NCBI GenBank assembly: GCA_032000125.1
Contig: DAMALH010000001.1
Coordinates: 124,001 to 188,000 of the forward strand
DNA: 64,000 bases
Direction: 5' to 3'
DNA from: Dryocola sp032000125
GTDB taxonomy: Bacteria; Pseudomonadota; Gammaproteobacteria; Enterobacterales; Enterobacteriaceae
Shown here piece after piece: positions 53,424 through 61,110 of this stretch. The translations under genes and the position numbers were made by a program. A model generated the notes under the pieces. That model had not been told where the DNA came from. It did not search any database and saw only the letters and a program-made list of their open reading frames with translations. Position 1 is the stretch's first letter. Every line of letters begins with the position of its first letter.

Positions 53424-54238
53424 TGGAAGAACGTAAACTCACCCGCCGGGATCTCAGGCGCTGCTGGCGTAGCTGGATGATGTATAACCTCTCATCCATG
53501 AGCTTTGAACGCCTGGAATCTTTTGGCTTCTGCCTGAGCATGCTGCCGGTGGCGAAAAAGCTCTATCCCGACGAGCAGGAACGCAAAGATATGCTCAAGC
53601 GCCACGCGTCCTTTTACAATACCGAGCCGCAGCTAGGCGCGATTGTTAACGGCATGGTGCTGGGGCTTGAAGAAAAGCGCGCGAACGGAGAACCAATAGA
53701 CGGCGAGACCATCAACACCCTGAAAGTGGGTCTGATGGGTCCGGTTGCCGGCATCGGCGATTCCATGATCCCCGGCATGCTGATCCCTATTTTGCTGAGT
53801 ATCGGCATGGCGCTGGCGGCAGGCGGCAATATTCTCGGACCGCTGTTTTACTGCGTTGCCTGGCTTGCGATTATCATTCCCGGTTCCTGGTTCCTGTTTT
53901 TAAAGGGTTACCGCATGGGGTCGACCTCCGTTGAAATGCTGGTCAGCAGCAAATCAACGCGCCTGCGTGAAGCGCTATCTTTGCTTGGCGTGTTCGTGAT
54001 GGGCGGCGTGGCGGCAAGCTACGTGAAGCTTGGCACCGGGCTGGAATTCGTCACCAAAGACGGGGTGAACATCCACCTGCAACAGATGCTGGATGGCATA
54101 TTCCCTCAGCTTCTGCCGCTTATCGTGGTGATTGGCACCTGGTATTTAATGGCGAAACGCGGCGTTTCTCCGGTGAAAGCGATGCTGCTTTTGCTGGTGC
54201 TGGCGGCGTTAGGCGTGGCGATCGGGTTGTTTGCTTAA
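53423..54238 (+). CDS. PTS mannose-family IID component
   Basis: 271 residues. It carries the ManZ/IID signature LTRRDLRRCWRSWMMYNLSSMSFERLESFGFCLSMLPVAKKLYP at the N-terminus and GPVAGIGDSMIPGMLIPILLSIGMALA near residue 110, with membrane spans at the C-terminus. Mannose-family systems are the only PTS with a IID subunit, so IIA-IIB-IIC-IID is complete here. Translationally coupled to IIC; followed by a hairpin terminator. Confidence 0.94.
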   Translation: MEERKLTRRDLRRCWRSWMMYNLSSMSFERLESFGFCLSMLPVAKKLYPDEQERKDMLKRHASFYNTEPQLGAIVNGMVLGLEEKRANGEPIDGETINTLKVGLMGPVAGIGDSMIPGMLIPILLSIGMALAAGGNILGPLFYCVAWLAIIIPGSWFLFLKGYRMGSTSVEMLVSSKSTRLREALSLLGVFVMGGVAASYVKLGTGLEFVTKDGVNIHLQQMLDGIFPQLLPLIVVIGTWYLMAKRGVSPVKAMLLLLVLAALGVAIGLFA

Positions 54239-54248
54239 GAAATTAAAG

Positions 54249-54267
54249 GGGTGGCTTCGCGCCACCC
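54249..54267. terminator. Hairpin between IID gene and cupin isomerase gene
   Basis: GGGTGGC-TTCGC-GCCACCC between convergent genes. No strong T run on either side, so termination may be weak or Rho-assisted. Confidence 0.6.
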
Positions 54268-54275
54268 ATAAACGA

Positions 54276-55058
54276 TCAAGGATGAAAATTCACCCATTTT
54301 TGCGCCGCCATTCCCGGCTTTGAAATAAACTGGAAGCGTGCCGGATCCTCAATAAACTGCTGATAAAGCGGCTCGTCGGTTATGCCAAACTCAGAATAGC
54401 TACGCGGTGAAATCACCTGTAATCGCCCCGGCAAGTAACGGCGGTTATGCTGCCAGGCAATATGTTCATCCTGCAATAGCGGATACCAGGCCAGCCCTTT
54501 GTATGCCCGCACCGCATCGTATTCAAATCCGTATTCACGGTCACACCAGGCGCCAAACGTCAGCGGTTCATCCGGTGAGGCGGAAACGGTGGCATGCGCC
54601 CAACCCGGCGGCACCAGCACCTTTTCGCCAGGCCCGGCGCAGACGGCGAAGCAGCGTCCGGGATCGTCAGCTACGTATTCCTGCATATAGATAATCGCCT
54701 TGCCCTGCCAGATTTCATACAGCTCCGGCGGCGACCAGCCGCTGTGCTCGCTGATGCGGTGGACATGGCCCTGGCTGCGAATGGGCTCATCGCCCAGCCG
54801 CCCGCTGGCGTACGTCACCACGCCAAACAGCAGCATGCGCTTTTTTAGCTCTTCGCGATCCTTAAGACGTGAGACATCCATCGCGATGGCATACACATCC
54901 TCAGGACCCGTACAGTGGGGATCGCGCAGCGAGGCCCGGATCCGATCGAGCTTACGGATTTCCGGCAGCGGGCCTATCGCCTCTTCGCCATAGCTAAAGC
55001 CCATAGGCGAATGGTTAATCGTCATATCGAGGCCAAAATTGAAGCGTTGCTTAGCCAT
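54276..55058 (-). CDS. Cupin-type glucose-6-phosphate isomerase family protein
   Basis: 260 residues. It matches the cupin phosphoglucose isomerase family (archaeal-type GPI): metal ligands His98 and His100 (SQGHVHRIS), Glu112 (PPELYEIWQGKAIIY) and His155 (VPPGWAHATVS). It is unrelated to the usual enterobacterial Pgi. Convergent with the PTS operon, but its promoter carries the same palindrome, so it belongs to the same regulon. It likely interconverts an aldose-6-phosphate and ketose-6-phosphate derived from the imported sugar; identity uncertain. Confidence 0.85.
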   Translation of the reverse strand: MAKQRFNFGLDMTINHSPMGFSYGEEAIGPLPEIRKLDRIRASLRDPHCTGPEDVYAIAMDVSRLKDREELKKRMLLFGVVTYASGRLGDEPIRSQGHVHRISEHSGWSPPELYEIWQGKAIIYMQEYVADDPGRCFAVCAGPGEKVLVPPGWAHATVSASPDEPLTFGAWCDREYGFEYDAVRAYKGLAWYPLLQDEHIAWQHNRRYLPGRLQVISPRSYSEFGITDEPLYQQFIEDPARFQFISKPGMAAQKWVNFHP

Positions 55059-55116
55059 TTTGCACCTCTTTTACGCGGATGCTACCGCCCCGCGGCATGC
55101 TGAAATTCATACTCAT
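55051..55116 (-). CDS. Possible 21-codon ORF overlapping the cupin gene start
   Basis: ATG at 55116 with CCGGAG seven bases upstream; encodes MSMNFSMPRGGSIRVKEVQ plus two residues, ending in a TAA that overlaps the cupin ATG region by 8 bp in another frame. It could be a leader peptide or a translational coupler, or simply chance. It has no family I recognise. Confidence 0.35.
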   Translation of the reverse strand: MSMNFSMPRGGSIRVKEVQNG

Positions 55117-55150
55117 TGTTTTTCTCCGGCCCAAGGAGAACTGCCCGATC

Positions 55151-55178
55151 AGTATAGTAGGTTAAACGATTAACCCAA
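55151..55178 (-). promoter_or_regulatory. Promoter of the cupin isomerase gene with operator O3
   Basis: Minus-strand -35 TTGGGT (55178-55173) and -10 TATACT (55156-55151) with a 16-bp spacer. The palindrome GGTTAATCGTTTAACC (55175-55160) occupies almost the whole spacer. A repressor bound there would exclude RNA polymerase. Confidence 0.78.
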
Positions 55179-55219
55179 TGCCTGGCCCGAAGAAAAGCGA
55201 TCTTCGTCGCGCTTAAAAA

Positions 55220-56137
55220 TTACGGCGCCAGCGCCAGCACGTCGGCTACCCAGGCGCGAAATCCCGGTACGTCCAGACCAAGCGCAACCTGCGCATTAGC
55301 CTGTTGCCTATAGCGGTTTTCAATGTCCACAACCGTTGCGCCTGCCGTATATTCGCCCTTAGTTTCCACCGCCACAAAACAGGATTGCATGCGAAACAGC
55401 TCCGGCTTTACTAACCAGGCAATCGCGCACAGATCGTGCATGCGCAAGCCGGTTGCCATGCTGCCGCTACGGTAGTGGCTAAACAGCGCATGGAGCATTT
55501 TTGCGGTCTGGTTGAGCTGCGCAAGCCGCTGCAAATAGTCAGGGCTAAGCAGCGCCTGATTGGTCACATCCAGGCCACACATCACGATATCCAGCCCGCT
55601 ATCAAATACGCGCGCGGCGGCTTCCGGGTCAATAGCGATATTAAATTCGGCATTTGGCGTGAAGTTACCCCGTCCGGCTGAGCCGCCCATCATTACCAGA
55701 CGTTTTATTTTGCTCTTGCTGTGCGGGTACTGCGTTAATAACAGCGCGATATTGGTCAGCGGGCCGATGGTGACCAGCGTAACGGGCTCGTCGCTGTTAT
55801 TAAGGCAGCGGTAAATCGCCTCGAAAGCGGGCAAGTCGAGCGGCCTGCGAGAGTGTTCAACGAAAGCGTAACCTTCCATGCCGGATTCGCCATGAACGTA
55901 AGCGGCATCGCGCAGCTTACGCACCAGCGGCGCGGCGGCGCCCTGCGCAACAGGAATATCTTTCTGCCAGAAATGCATAAGTTGCAGCGCGTTACGCGTG
56001 GTTTTTTCTATTGAAACATTACCGGCAACGGTGGTGATAAGCTTTACATCAAGCTGCGGCGCAAAGAGCGCGGCGGCAATCGCCACCGCGTCGTCGATAC
56101 CGGGATCGGTATCAAGGATGATTGGGGTTTTGCTCAT
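55220..56137 (-). CDS. rihC: Ribonucleoside hydrolase RihC
   Basis: The ATG at 56137 after GAGGAAAG gives 305 residues (E. coli 304); a 15-residue upstream extension was rejected. N-terminal nucleoside-hydrolase metal motif ILDTDPGIDDAVAI (Asp residues ~8-14) plus MHDLCAIAWL near residue 230. It hydrolyses purine and pyrimidine ribonucleosides to base and ribose. Downstream of ispH on the same strand, but a terminator-like hairpin sits between them. Confidence 0.95.
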   Translation of the reverse strand: MSKTPIILDTDPGIDDAVAIAAALFAPQLDVKLITTVAGNVSIEKTTRNALQLMHFWQKDIPVAQGAAAPLVRKLRDAAYVHGESGMEGYAFVEHSRRPLDLPAFEAIYRCLNNSDEPVTLVTIGPLTNIALLLTQYPHSKSKIKRLVMMGGSAGRGNFTPNAEFNIAIDPEAAARVFDSGLDIVMCGLDVTNQALLSPDYLQRLAQLNQTAKMLHALFSHYRSGSMATGLRMHDLCAIAWLVKPELFRMQSCFVAVETKGEYTAGATVVDIENRYRQQANAQVALGLDVPGFRAWVADVLALAP

Positions 56138-56150
56138 GCTTTCCTCCATA

Positions 56151-56182
56151 AAAAATGCCAGACGGTTTGACCCGGCTGGCAT
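56151..56182 (-). terminator. Terminator-like hairpin between ispH and rihC
   Basis: Minus-strand ATGCCAG-CCGGGTCAAACCGT-CTGGCAT followed by TTTTTAT, 27 bp after ispH and 14 bp before the rihC start. It probably ends most ispH-operon transcripts, with some readthrough into rihC. Confidence 0.7.
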
Positions 56183-56208
56183 CTTCTCATTTTCGTAAGC
56201 GCTCTGCG

Positions 56209-57159
56209 TTACTCTACTTCACGAACATCCATACGCAGCTCGCGCGGCACTTCAAAGACGATATTTTCTTCGCGCCCCGTCAGCTCGCGGGTTTCGCTGC
56301 CGCCCAGCTCACGCAGGCGGGCAAGCACGTTCTGCACCAGCACATCCGGCGCGGACGCGCCAGCGGTAACGCCAACGCATTTCGCGGCTGTAACCCACTC
56401 TTCCTGGATATCCGCCGCATCATCAATCAGATAGGCCGCTTTGCCCATACGTTGCGCAAGCTCGGCCAGGCGATTGGAGTTGGACGAGTTTTTCGAGCCG
56501 ACCACCAGCACCACATCCGCTTCATCCGCCAGCGCACGCACCGCTTCCTGACGGTTGGTGGTGGCGTAGCAAATGTCATCTTTACGAGGACCGATAATTT
56601 TGGGGAAGCGGCTACGCAGCGCGTCAATCACATCGGAAGTATCATCCACGGAAAGCGTGGTCTGCGTCATAAACGAAAGCCTGGACTCATCTTTCACGTC
56701 CAGCTTGCTGACGTCTTCCGGTGATTCCACCAGGTACATCCCCCCTTTCGGGTTACTGTACTGGCCCATGGTGCCTTCCACTTCCGGGTGGCCTGCGTGA
56801 CCAATCAGAATGGACTCTTCACCACGGCGGCTGGCGCGCGCCACTTCCATATGCACTTTGGTCACCAGCGGGCAGGTTGCATCAAATACCGTTAGATCAC
56901 GGCCTTTTGCCTCGTTGCGTACCGCCTGGGAAACGCCGTGCGCGGAGAAAATCAGGATAGCGCCATCCGGCACCTCGCTGATTTGTTCGATAAAAATCGC
57001 CCCGCGCGCGCGCAGGCTGTCCACCACATAGCGGTTATGCACCACTTCATGACGGACATAAATTGGCGCGCCGTACAGGGCCAGCGCGTTTTCCACAATG
57101 CTGATAGCGCGGTCGACCCCGGCACAAAAGCCGCGTGGGTTAGCCAACAGGATCTGCAT
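56209..57159 (-). CDS. ispH: 4-hydroxy-3-methylbut-2-enyl diphosphate reductase
   Basis: 316 residues, the E. coli length. The three cluster cysteines are present: Cys12 (PRGFCAGVDRA), Cys96 (DATCPLVTKVH) and one near residue 197 (AAKCVGVTAGASAPD). [4Fe-4S] enzyme for the last step of the MEP isoprenoid pathway, giving IPP and DMAPP. Its start overlaps the fkpB end by 20 bp. Confidence 0.97.
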   Translation of the reverse strand: MQILLANPRGFCAGVDRAISIVENALALYGAPIYVRHEVVHNRYVVDSLRARGAIFIEQISEVPDGAILIFSAHGVSQAVRNEAKGRDLTVFDATCPLVTKVHMEVARASRRGEESILIGHAGHPEVEGTMGQYSNPKGGMYLVESPEDVSKLDVKDESRLSFMTQTTLSVDDTSDVIDALRSRFPKIIGPRKDDICYATTNRQEAVRALADEADVVLVVGSKNSSNSNRLAELAQRMGKAAYLIDDAADIQEEWVTAAKCVGVTAGASAPDVLVQNVLARLRELGGSETRELTGREENIVFEVPRELRMDVREVE

Positions 57160-57610
57160 TCAACGCCTCCAGTACCGGGTCGATTTCCAGTACTTCGATA
57201 TCAAAATGAATGGTTTGCCCGGCGAGCGGGTGATTAAAGTCAACGGTGATGGAATCGCCGTTCACTTCACGCACGACGCCCGGCATTTCGCTGCCATCCA
57301 TTGCGGTGAAAAGCATAATCGCACCCGGCTCCGGCTCGCCCGCGTCAACGAATTCGCGACGCGAGAAATACTGGATCATGTCCGGGCTGGGTATACCAAA
57401 CGCGGATTCTGGCGCCAGAGAAAAAGCTGTCTTATCCCCGGCTTTCAGGCCGACAAGCCGATCTTCCAGGCCCGGCGACAGGGTTTCATCGCCAAGGGTG
57501 AAGAGCGCCGGTTTGCCGTTGTTACGGGTGGACTCGGCGGTGGAGCCGTCTTCGAGTTTCAGCGTGAAATGCACCAAAACTCTGCTGTTGGCCTGTATAG
57601 ACTCAGCCAT
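57140..57610 (-). CDS. fkpB: FKBP-type peptidyl-prolyl isomerase FkpB (SlpA)
   Basis: 156 residues versus 149 in E. coli; the extra residues are at the C-terminus (ALNADPVG), produced where the gene runs into ispH. SlyD-like architecture: FKBP parts at both ends (VLVHFTLKLEDGSTAESTRNNGKP; NGDSITVDFNHPLAGQTIHFD) with an insert-in-flap chaperone domain (~75-120). Ribosome-associated folding helper. In operon with lspA upstream (3-bp gap). Confidence 0.95.
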   Translation of the reverse strand: MAESIQANSRVLVHFTLKLEDGSTAESTRNNGKPALFTLGDETLSPGLEDRLVGLKAGDKTAFSLAPESAFGIPSPDMIQYFSRREFVDAGEPEPGAIMLFTAMDGSEMPGVVREVNGDSITVDFNHPLAGQTIHFDIEVLEIDPVLEALNADPVG

Positions 57611-57613
57611 TGG

Positions 57614-58120
57614 TTACCCTTTTTGCTTTGCGGGCTTGCTGGAAGAGACAAAGAATCCCTCCAGCACGATCAGCGCCGCGCCGATACAGATTGCCGTATC
57701 GGCCAGATTGAAGGTGGCAAAGTGCCAGTCGCCAATATAGAAATCGATCATATCGACCACAAAACCGTGCCACAGTCTGTCGAACAGGTTGCCCAGCGCG
57801 CCGCCAATAATTAAAGCATAGGCGATATTATTGAGCTTCTGGCTCGCTTTGGCGCGATACATCAGCACGGCCAGCACCACGCTGATGCCGATAGCGATGC
57901 CGGCGAAGAACCAGCGCTGCCAGCCGCCTTTATCGGCAAGGAAGCTAAATGCCGCACCATAGTTACGGGCGTAGTGCAGGTTAAGCGACGGGAACAGGGA
58001 TACGGTATCCCCCAGCATAAAATGCTGGAGAATAAGGTACTTGCTGCCCAGGTCAACGATCAGCACCACCACCACCAGCCACAGCCAGCGCAGGCCGGTT
58101 GAAAGAATCGATTTACTCAT
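57614..58120 (-). CDS. lspA: Lipoprotein signal peptidase (signal peptidase II)
   Basis: 168 residues (E. coli 164). Four membrane helices. The catalytic aspartates are in ALGNLFDRLWHGFVVDMIDFY (near residues 120-145), and NYGAAFSFL is conserved. It cleaves prolipoprotein signal peptides and is inhibited by globomycin. The start shares its A with the ileS stop (TGATG). Confidence 0.97.
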   Translation of the reverse strand: MSKSILSTGLRWLWLVVVVLIVDLGSKYLILQHFMLGDTVSLFPSLNLHYARNYGAAFSFLADKGGWQRWFFAGIAIGISVVLAVLMYRAKASQKLNNIAYALIIGGALGNLFDRLWHGFVVDMIDFYIGDWHFATFNLADTAICIGAALIVLEGFFVSSSKPAKQKG

Positions 58121-60936
58121 CAGGCAAATTTACGCTTTTCGCCGTCACCGGCTATGTTGCTGACACAGCGGCCGCAGATTTCTGCGTGTTCCGCTACCTG
58201 ACCGACGTCTTTGGTGAAGTGCCAGCAGCGCGGGCACTTCTCACCGTCGGCTTTACGCAGGGCGACTTTCAGTCCCTTAACGATTTCGCTCTGCTGAGCG
58301 TCGTCACCCGCCTGCGCATAATCCGCAACTTCGGCTTCGGAGGTCAACAGGACAAATCGTAATTCTTCGCCGAGGCTGTTCAGCTTCGCCGCCAGTTCGC
58401 TATCTGCATACAGCGTTACCGCCGCTTCCAGCGAACCACCAACGCGCTTATCAGCACGCGCCTGCTCGATGACTTTGTTTACTTCGCCACGCACCGTCAG
58501 CAGCGTGTCCCAGTAGTCATTGTTCATCGCTTCGCTATCGGCAAGACCAAACAGCCCCTCGTACCACTCGCCGGTAAAGACGTATTGCTCACGTTTACCC
58601 GGCAGGTAACCCCAGATTTCGTCTGCGGTGAAGGACATGATCGGCGCCATCCAGCGAACCAGCGCTTCTGCGATATGGAACAGCGCGGTCTGGCAGCTAC
58701 GACGCGCCCGGCTTTCTGCCTTCGCGGTGTACTGGCGGTCTTTGATGATGTCGAGATAGAACGAGCCCATTTCAATGGAGCAGAAACGCATCAGGCGCTG
58801 CACCACTTCGTGGAAATCGTAGTTTTCATAAGAGGCGAGGATATCGGCCTGCGCTTCCTGCGCGCAGCCGACCGCCCAGCGGTCCAGGGTCACCATATCT
58901 TCCGGTTTCACCATGTCGGTTTCCGGATTAAAGCCGTTCAGGTTCGCCAGCAGGAAGCGTGCGGTGTTACGAATACGGCGATAGGCATCGGCGGCACGCT
59001 TGAGGATTTCGTCAGAAACCGCCATCTCGCCGGTGTAATCGGTAGAGGCCACCCACAGACGCAGGATATCGGCGCCCAGTTTGTTCATCACATCCTGCGG
59101 GGAAACGGTGTTGCCGATGGATTTGGACATTTTGCGGCCCTGTCCATCAACGGTAAAGCCGTGCGTGAGCACCTGGCGGTAAGGCGCTTTGCCCTTCATG
59201 GCGGTGGAAATCATCAGCGAGGACATAAACCAGCCGCGGTGCTGGTCCGACCCTTCCAGATACATATCTGCCGCGTGGCCGTTAAATTCCGGACGCACAT
59301 CCACAACGGAGGAATGCGTTGAACCGGAGTCGAACCATACGTCCAGCGTATCCGGCACTTTGGTGTAGTTTTCGGCATCGTCACCCATGATGTCGCGCGG
59401 GTCGAGATCCCACCACGCCTGGATGCCGTCCTGCTCTACTCGCTTAGCAACTTCTTCCATCAGCTCCAGCGTGCGTGGGTGCAGCTCTTCGGTCTCTTTA
59501 TGTACGAACAGAGACATCGGCACGCCCCAGGTGCGCTGACGAGAAATACACCAGTCCGGACGGTTAGCAACCATGGACTCAATGCGCGCCTGGCCCCAGT
59601 CCGGGATCCACTGCACGTCTTTGATCTCTTTTAAGGACTGCTCGCGCAGGCCTTTTTGATCCATGCTGATAAACCACTGCGGCGTAGCACGGAAGATGAT
59701 CGGCGTTTTGTGGCGCCAGCAGTGCGGGTAGCTGTGCAGCAGTTTTTCAACGTGCAGCAGAGCGCCTTTATCACGCAGGATATTGACGACCAGATCGTTG
59801 GCTTTGAAAACCTGAACGCCGTCCAGACCAGCGTATGTGCCGGGCAGATAGCAGCCGTCCGGGCCAACCGGGTTAGCCACTTCCAGACCGTATTTCTGGC
59901 CGATAACGTAGTCTTCCGGGCCGTGGCCTGGCGCCGTGTGTACGGCACCAGTACCGGCATCCAGCGTTACGTGCTCGCCAAGGATGGCAGGCACATCGAA
60001 GTCGAGGAACGGGTGTTTAAAGCGCATCAGCTCCAGATCGGCGCCTTTAGCCGTGCCGAGAACCGTCCACTCGGTAATACCGGCGCGTTTCATAACGCTT
60101 TCGACAAGATCCTTCGCCAGAATCAGCGCCTGGCCTTCAACCTGCACCAGCGCGTATTCAAATTCGGCATTCAGGGAAACCGCACGGTTAGCCGGCAGAG
60201 TCCAAGGCGTAGTAGTCCAGATAACCAGCGAAACCGGGCCGGAAACCTGGGCTGCGCCAAATTTCGCTTTCACCGCGTCCGCATCGACGGCGTTGAACGC
60301 CACGTCGATAGACAGGGACGTTTTGTCGTAGTACTCCACTTCCGCTTCAGCCAGCGCTGAACGGCAGTCAACGCACCAGTGCACCGGCTTCGCACCTTTG
60401 TGCAGGTGGCCGTTGCCGATGATTTTACCGAGCGCACGGATGATGTTCGCTTCGGTATTGAAATCCATAGTCAGATACGGACGTGACCAGTCGCCCAGCA
60501 CGCCCAGACGGATAAAGTCCGCGCGCTGGCCTTCAACCTGCTCTGCCGCGTATTTACGGCATTCAGCACGAAACTCCGCAGCAGAGACTTTCTCGCCCGG
60601 CTTGCCGATAAGCTGTTCTACTTTCAGCTCGATTGGCAGACCGTGGCAGTCCCAGCCGGGAATATACGGAGAATCAAAACCGGAAAGCCCTTTGGACTTC
60701 ACGATAATGTCTTTCAGAATCTTGTTAACCGAGTGACCAATATGAATGCTGCCGTTCGCGTAGGGAGGGCCATCGTGCAAAATGAAGGATTTTTTGCCTT
60801 TTTTTGCATTGCGGATGATGCCGTACAGATCGTCACCGTTCCAGCGCGCCAGCATGCCCGGTTCGCGTTTGGCGAGATCGCCGCGCATCGGGAACCCTGT
60901 TTCCGGCAGGTTCAGGGTAGATTTAAAGTCACTCAT
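58120..60936 (-). CDS. ileS: Isoleucyl-tRNA synthetase
   Basis: 938 residues, the E. coli length. Class I signature HIGH at residues 65-68 (GSIHIGHSVNKIL) and KMSKS in GRKMSKSIGN (near residue 602). The CP1 editing domain lies between. The C-terminal zinc ribbon has the cysteines CPRCWHF and CGRCVSN. The bacterial housekeeping type, expected to be mupirocin-sensitive. Downstream of ribF with an ERIC element in the gap. Confidence 0.97.
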   Translation of the reverse strand: MSDFKSTLNLPETGFPMRGDLAKREPGMLARWNGDDLYGIIRNAKKGKKSFILHDGPPYANGSIHIGHSVNKILKDIIVKSKGLSGFDSPYIPGWDCHGLPIELKVEQLIGKPGEKVSAAEFRAECRKYAAEQVEGQRADFIRLGVLGDWSRPYLTMDFNTEANIIRALGKIIGNGHLHKGAKPVHWCVDCRSALAEAEVEYYDKTSLSIDVAFNAVDADAVKAKFGAAQVSGPVSLVIWTTTPWTLPANRAVSLNAEFEYALVQVEGQALILAKDLVESVMKRAGITEWTVLGTAKGADLELMRFKHPFLDFDVPAILGEHVTLDAGTGAVHTAPGHGPEDYVIGQKYGLEVANPVGPDGCYLPGTYAGLDGVQVFKANDLVVNILRDKGALLHVEKLLHSYPHCWRHKTPIIFRATPQWFISMDQKGLREQSLKEIKDVQWIPDWGQARIESMVANRPDWCISRQRTWGVPMSLFVHKETEELHPRTLELMEEVAKRVEQDGIQAWWDLDPRDIMGDDAENYTKVPDTLDVWFDSGSTHSSVVDVRPEFNGHAADMYLEGSDQHRGWFMSSLMISTAMKGKAPYRQVLTHGFTVDGQGRKMSKSIGNTVSPQDVMNKLGADILRLWVASTDYTGEMAVSDEILKRAADAYRRIRNTARFLLANLNGFNPETDMVKPEDMVTLDRWAVGCAQEAQADILASYENYDFHEVVQRLMRFCSIEMGSFYLDIIKDRQYTAKAESRARRSCQTALFHIAEALVRWMAPIMSFTADEIWGYLPGKREQYVFTGEWYEGLFGLADSEAMNNDYWDTLLTVRGEVNKVIEQARADKRVGGSLEAAVTLYADSELAAKLNSLGEELRFVLLTSEAEVADYAQAGDDAQQSEIVKGLKVALRKADGEKCPRCWHFTKDVGQVAEHAEICGRCVSNIAGDGEKRKFA

Positions 60937-60985
60937 TAGATTCTCGGTTCCGTATTTCGGTGTTGAGGAAAGTCTGCTCAGGCGT

Positions 60986-61110
60986 TATATCCGTCATCCT
61001 TCAAGCTGCCGGGGTGTTGGCTGCTGTCACTTACCCGAATCACTTACCTTAGTAAGCTCATCGGGATAAGCTCTTTTGCCGCCTGGCTGCAACTCGAATT
61101 ATTTAGGATA
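60986..61110 (-). repeat. ERIC element between ribF and ileS
   Basis: About 125 bp, close to the standard 127. Plus strand runs TATATCCGTCATCCTTCAAG through TTGGCTGCTGTCACTTACC, TTAGTAAGCTCATCGGGA and GCTGCAACTCGAATTATT to TAGGATA; this is the ERIC palindrome in inverted orientation. It overlaps the ribF stop codon and ends 50 bp upstream of ileS, so it is transcribed in the ribF-ileS message. Confidence 0.92.
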
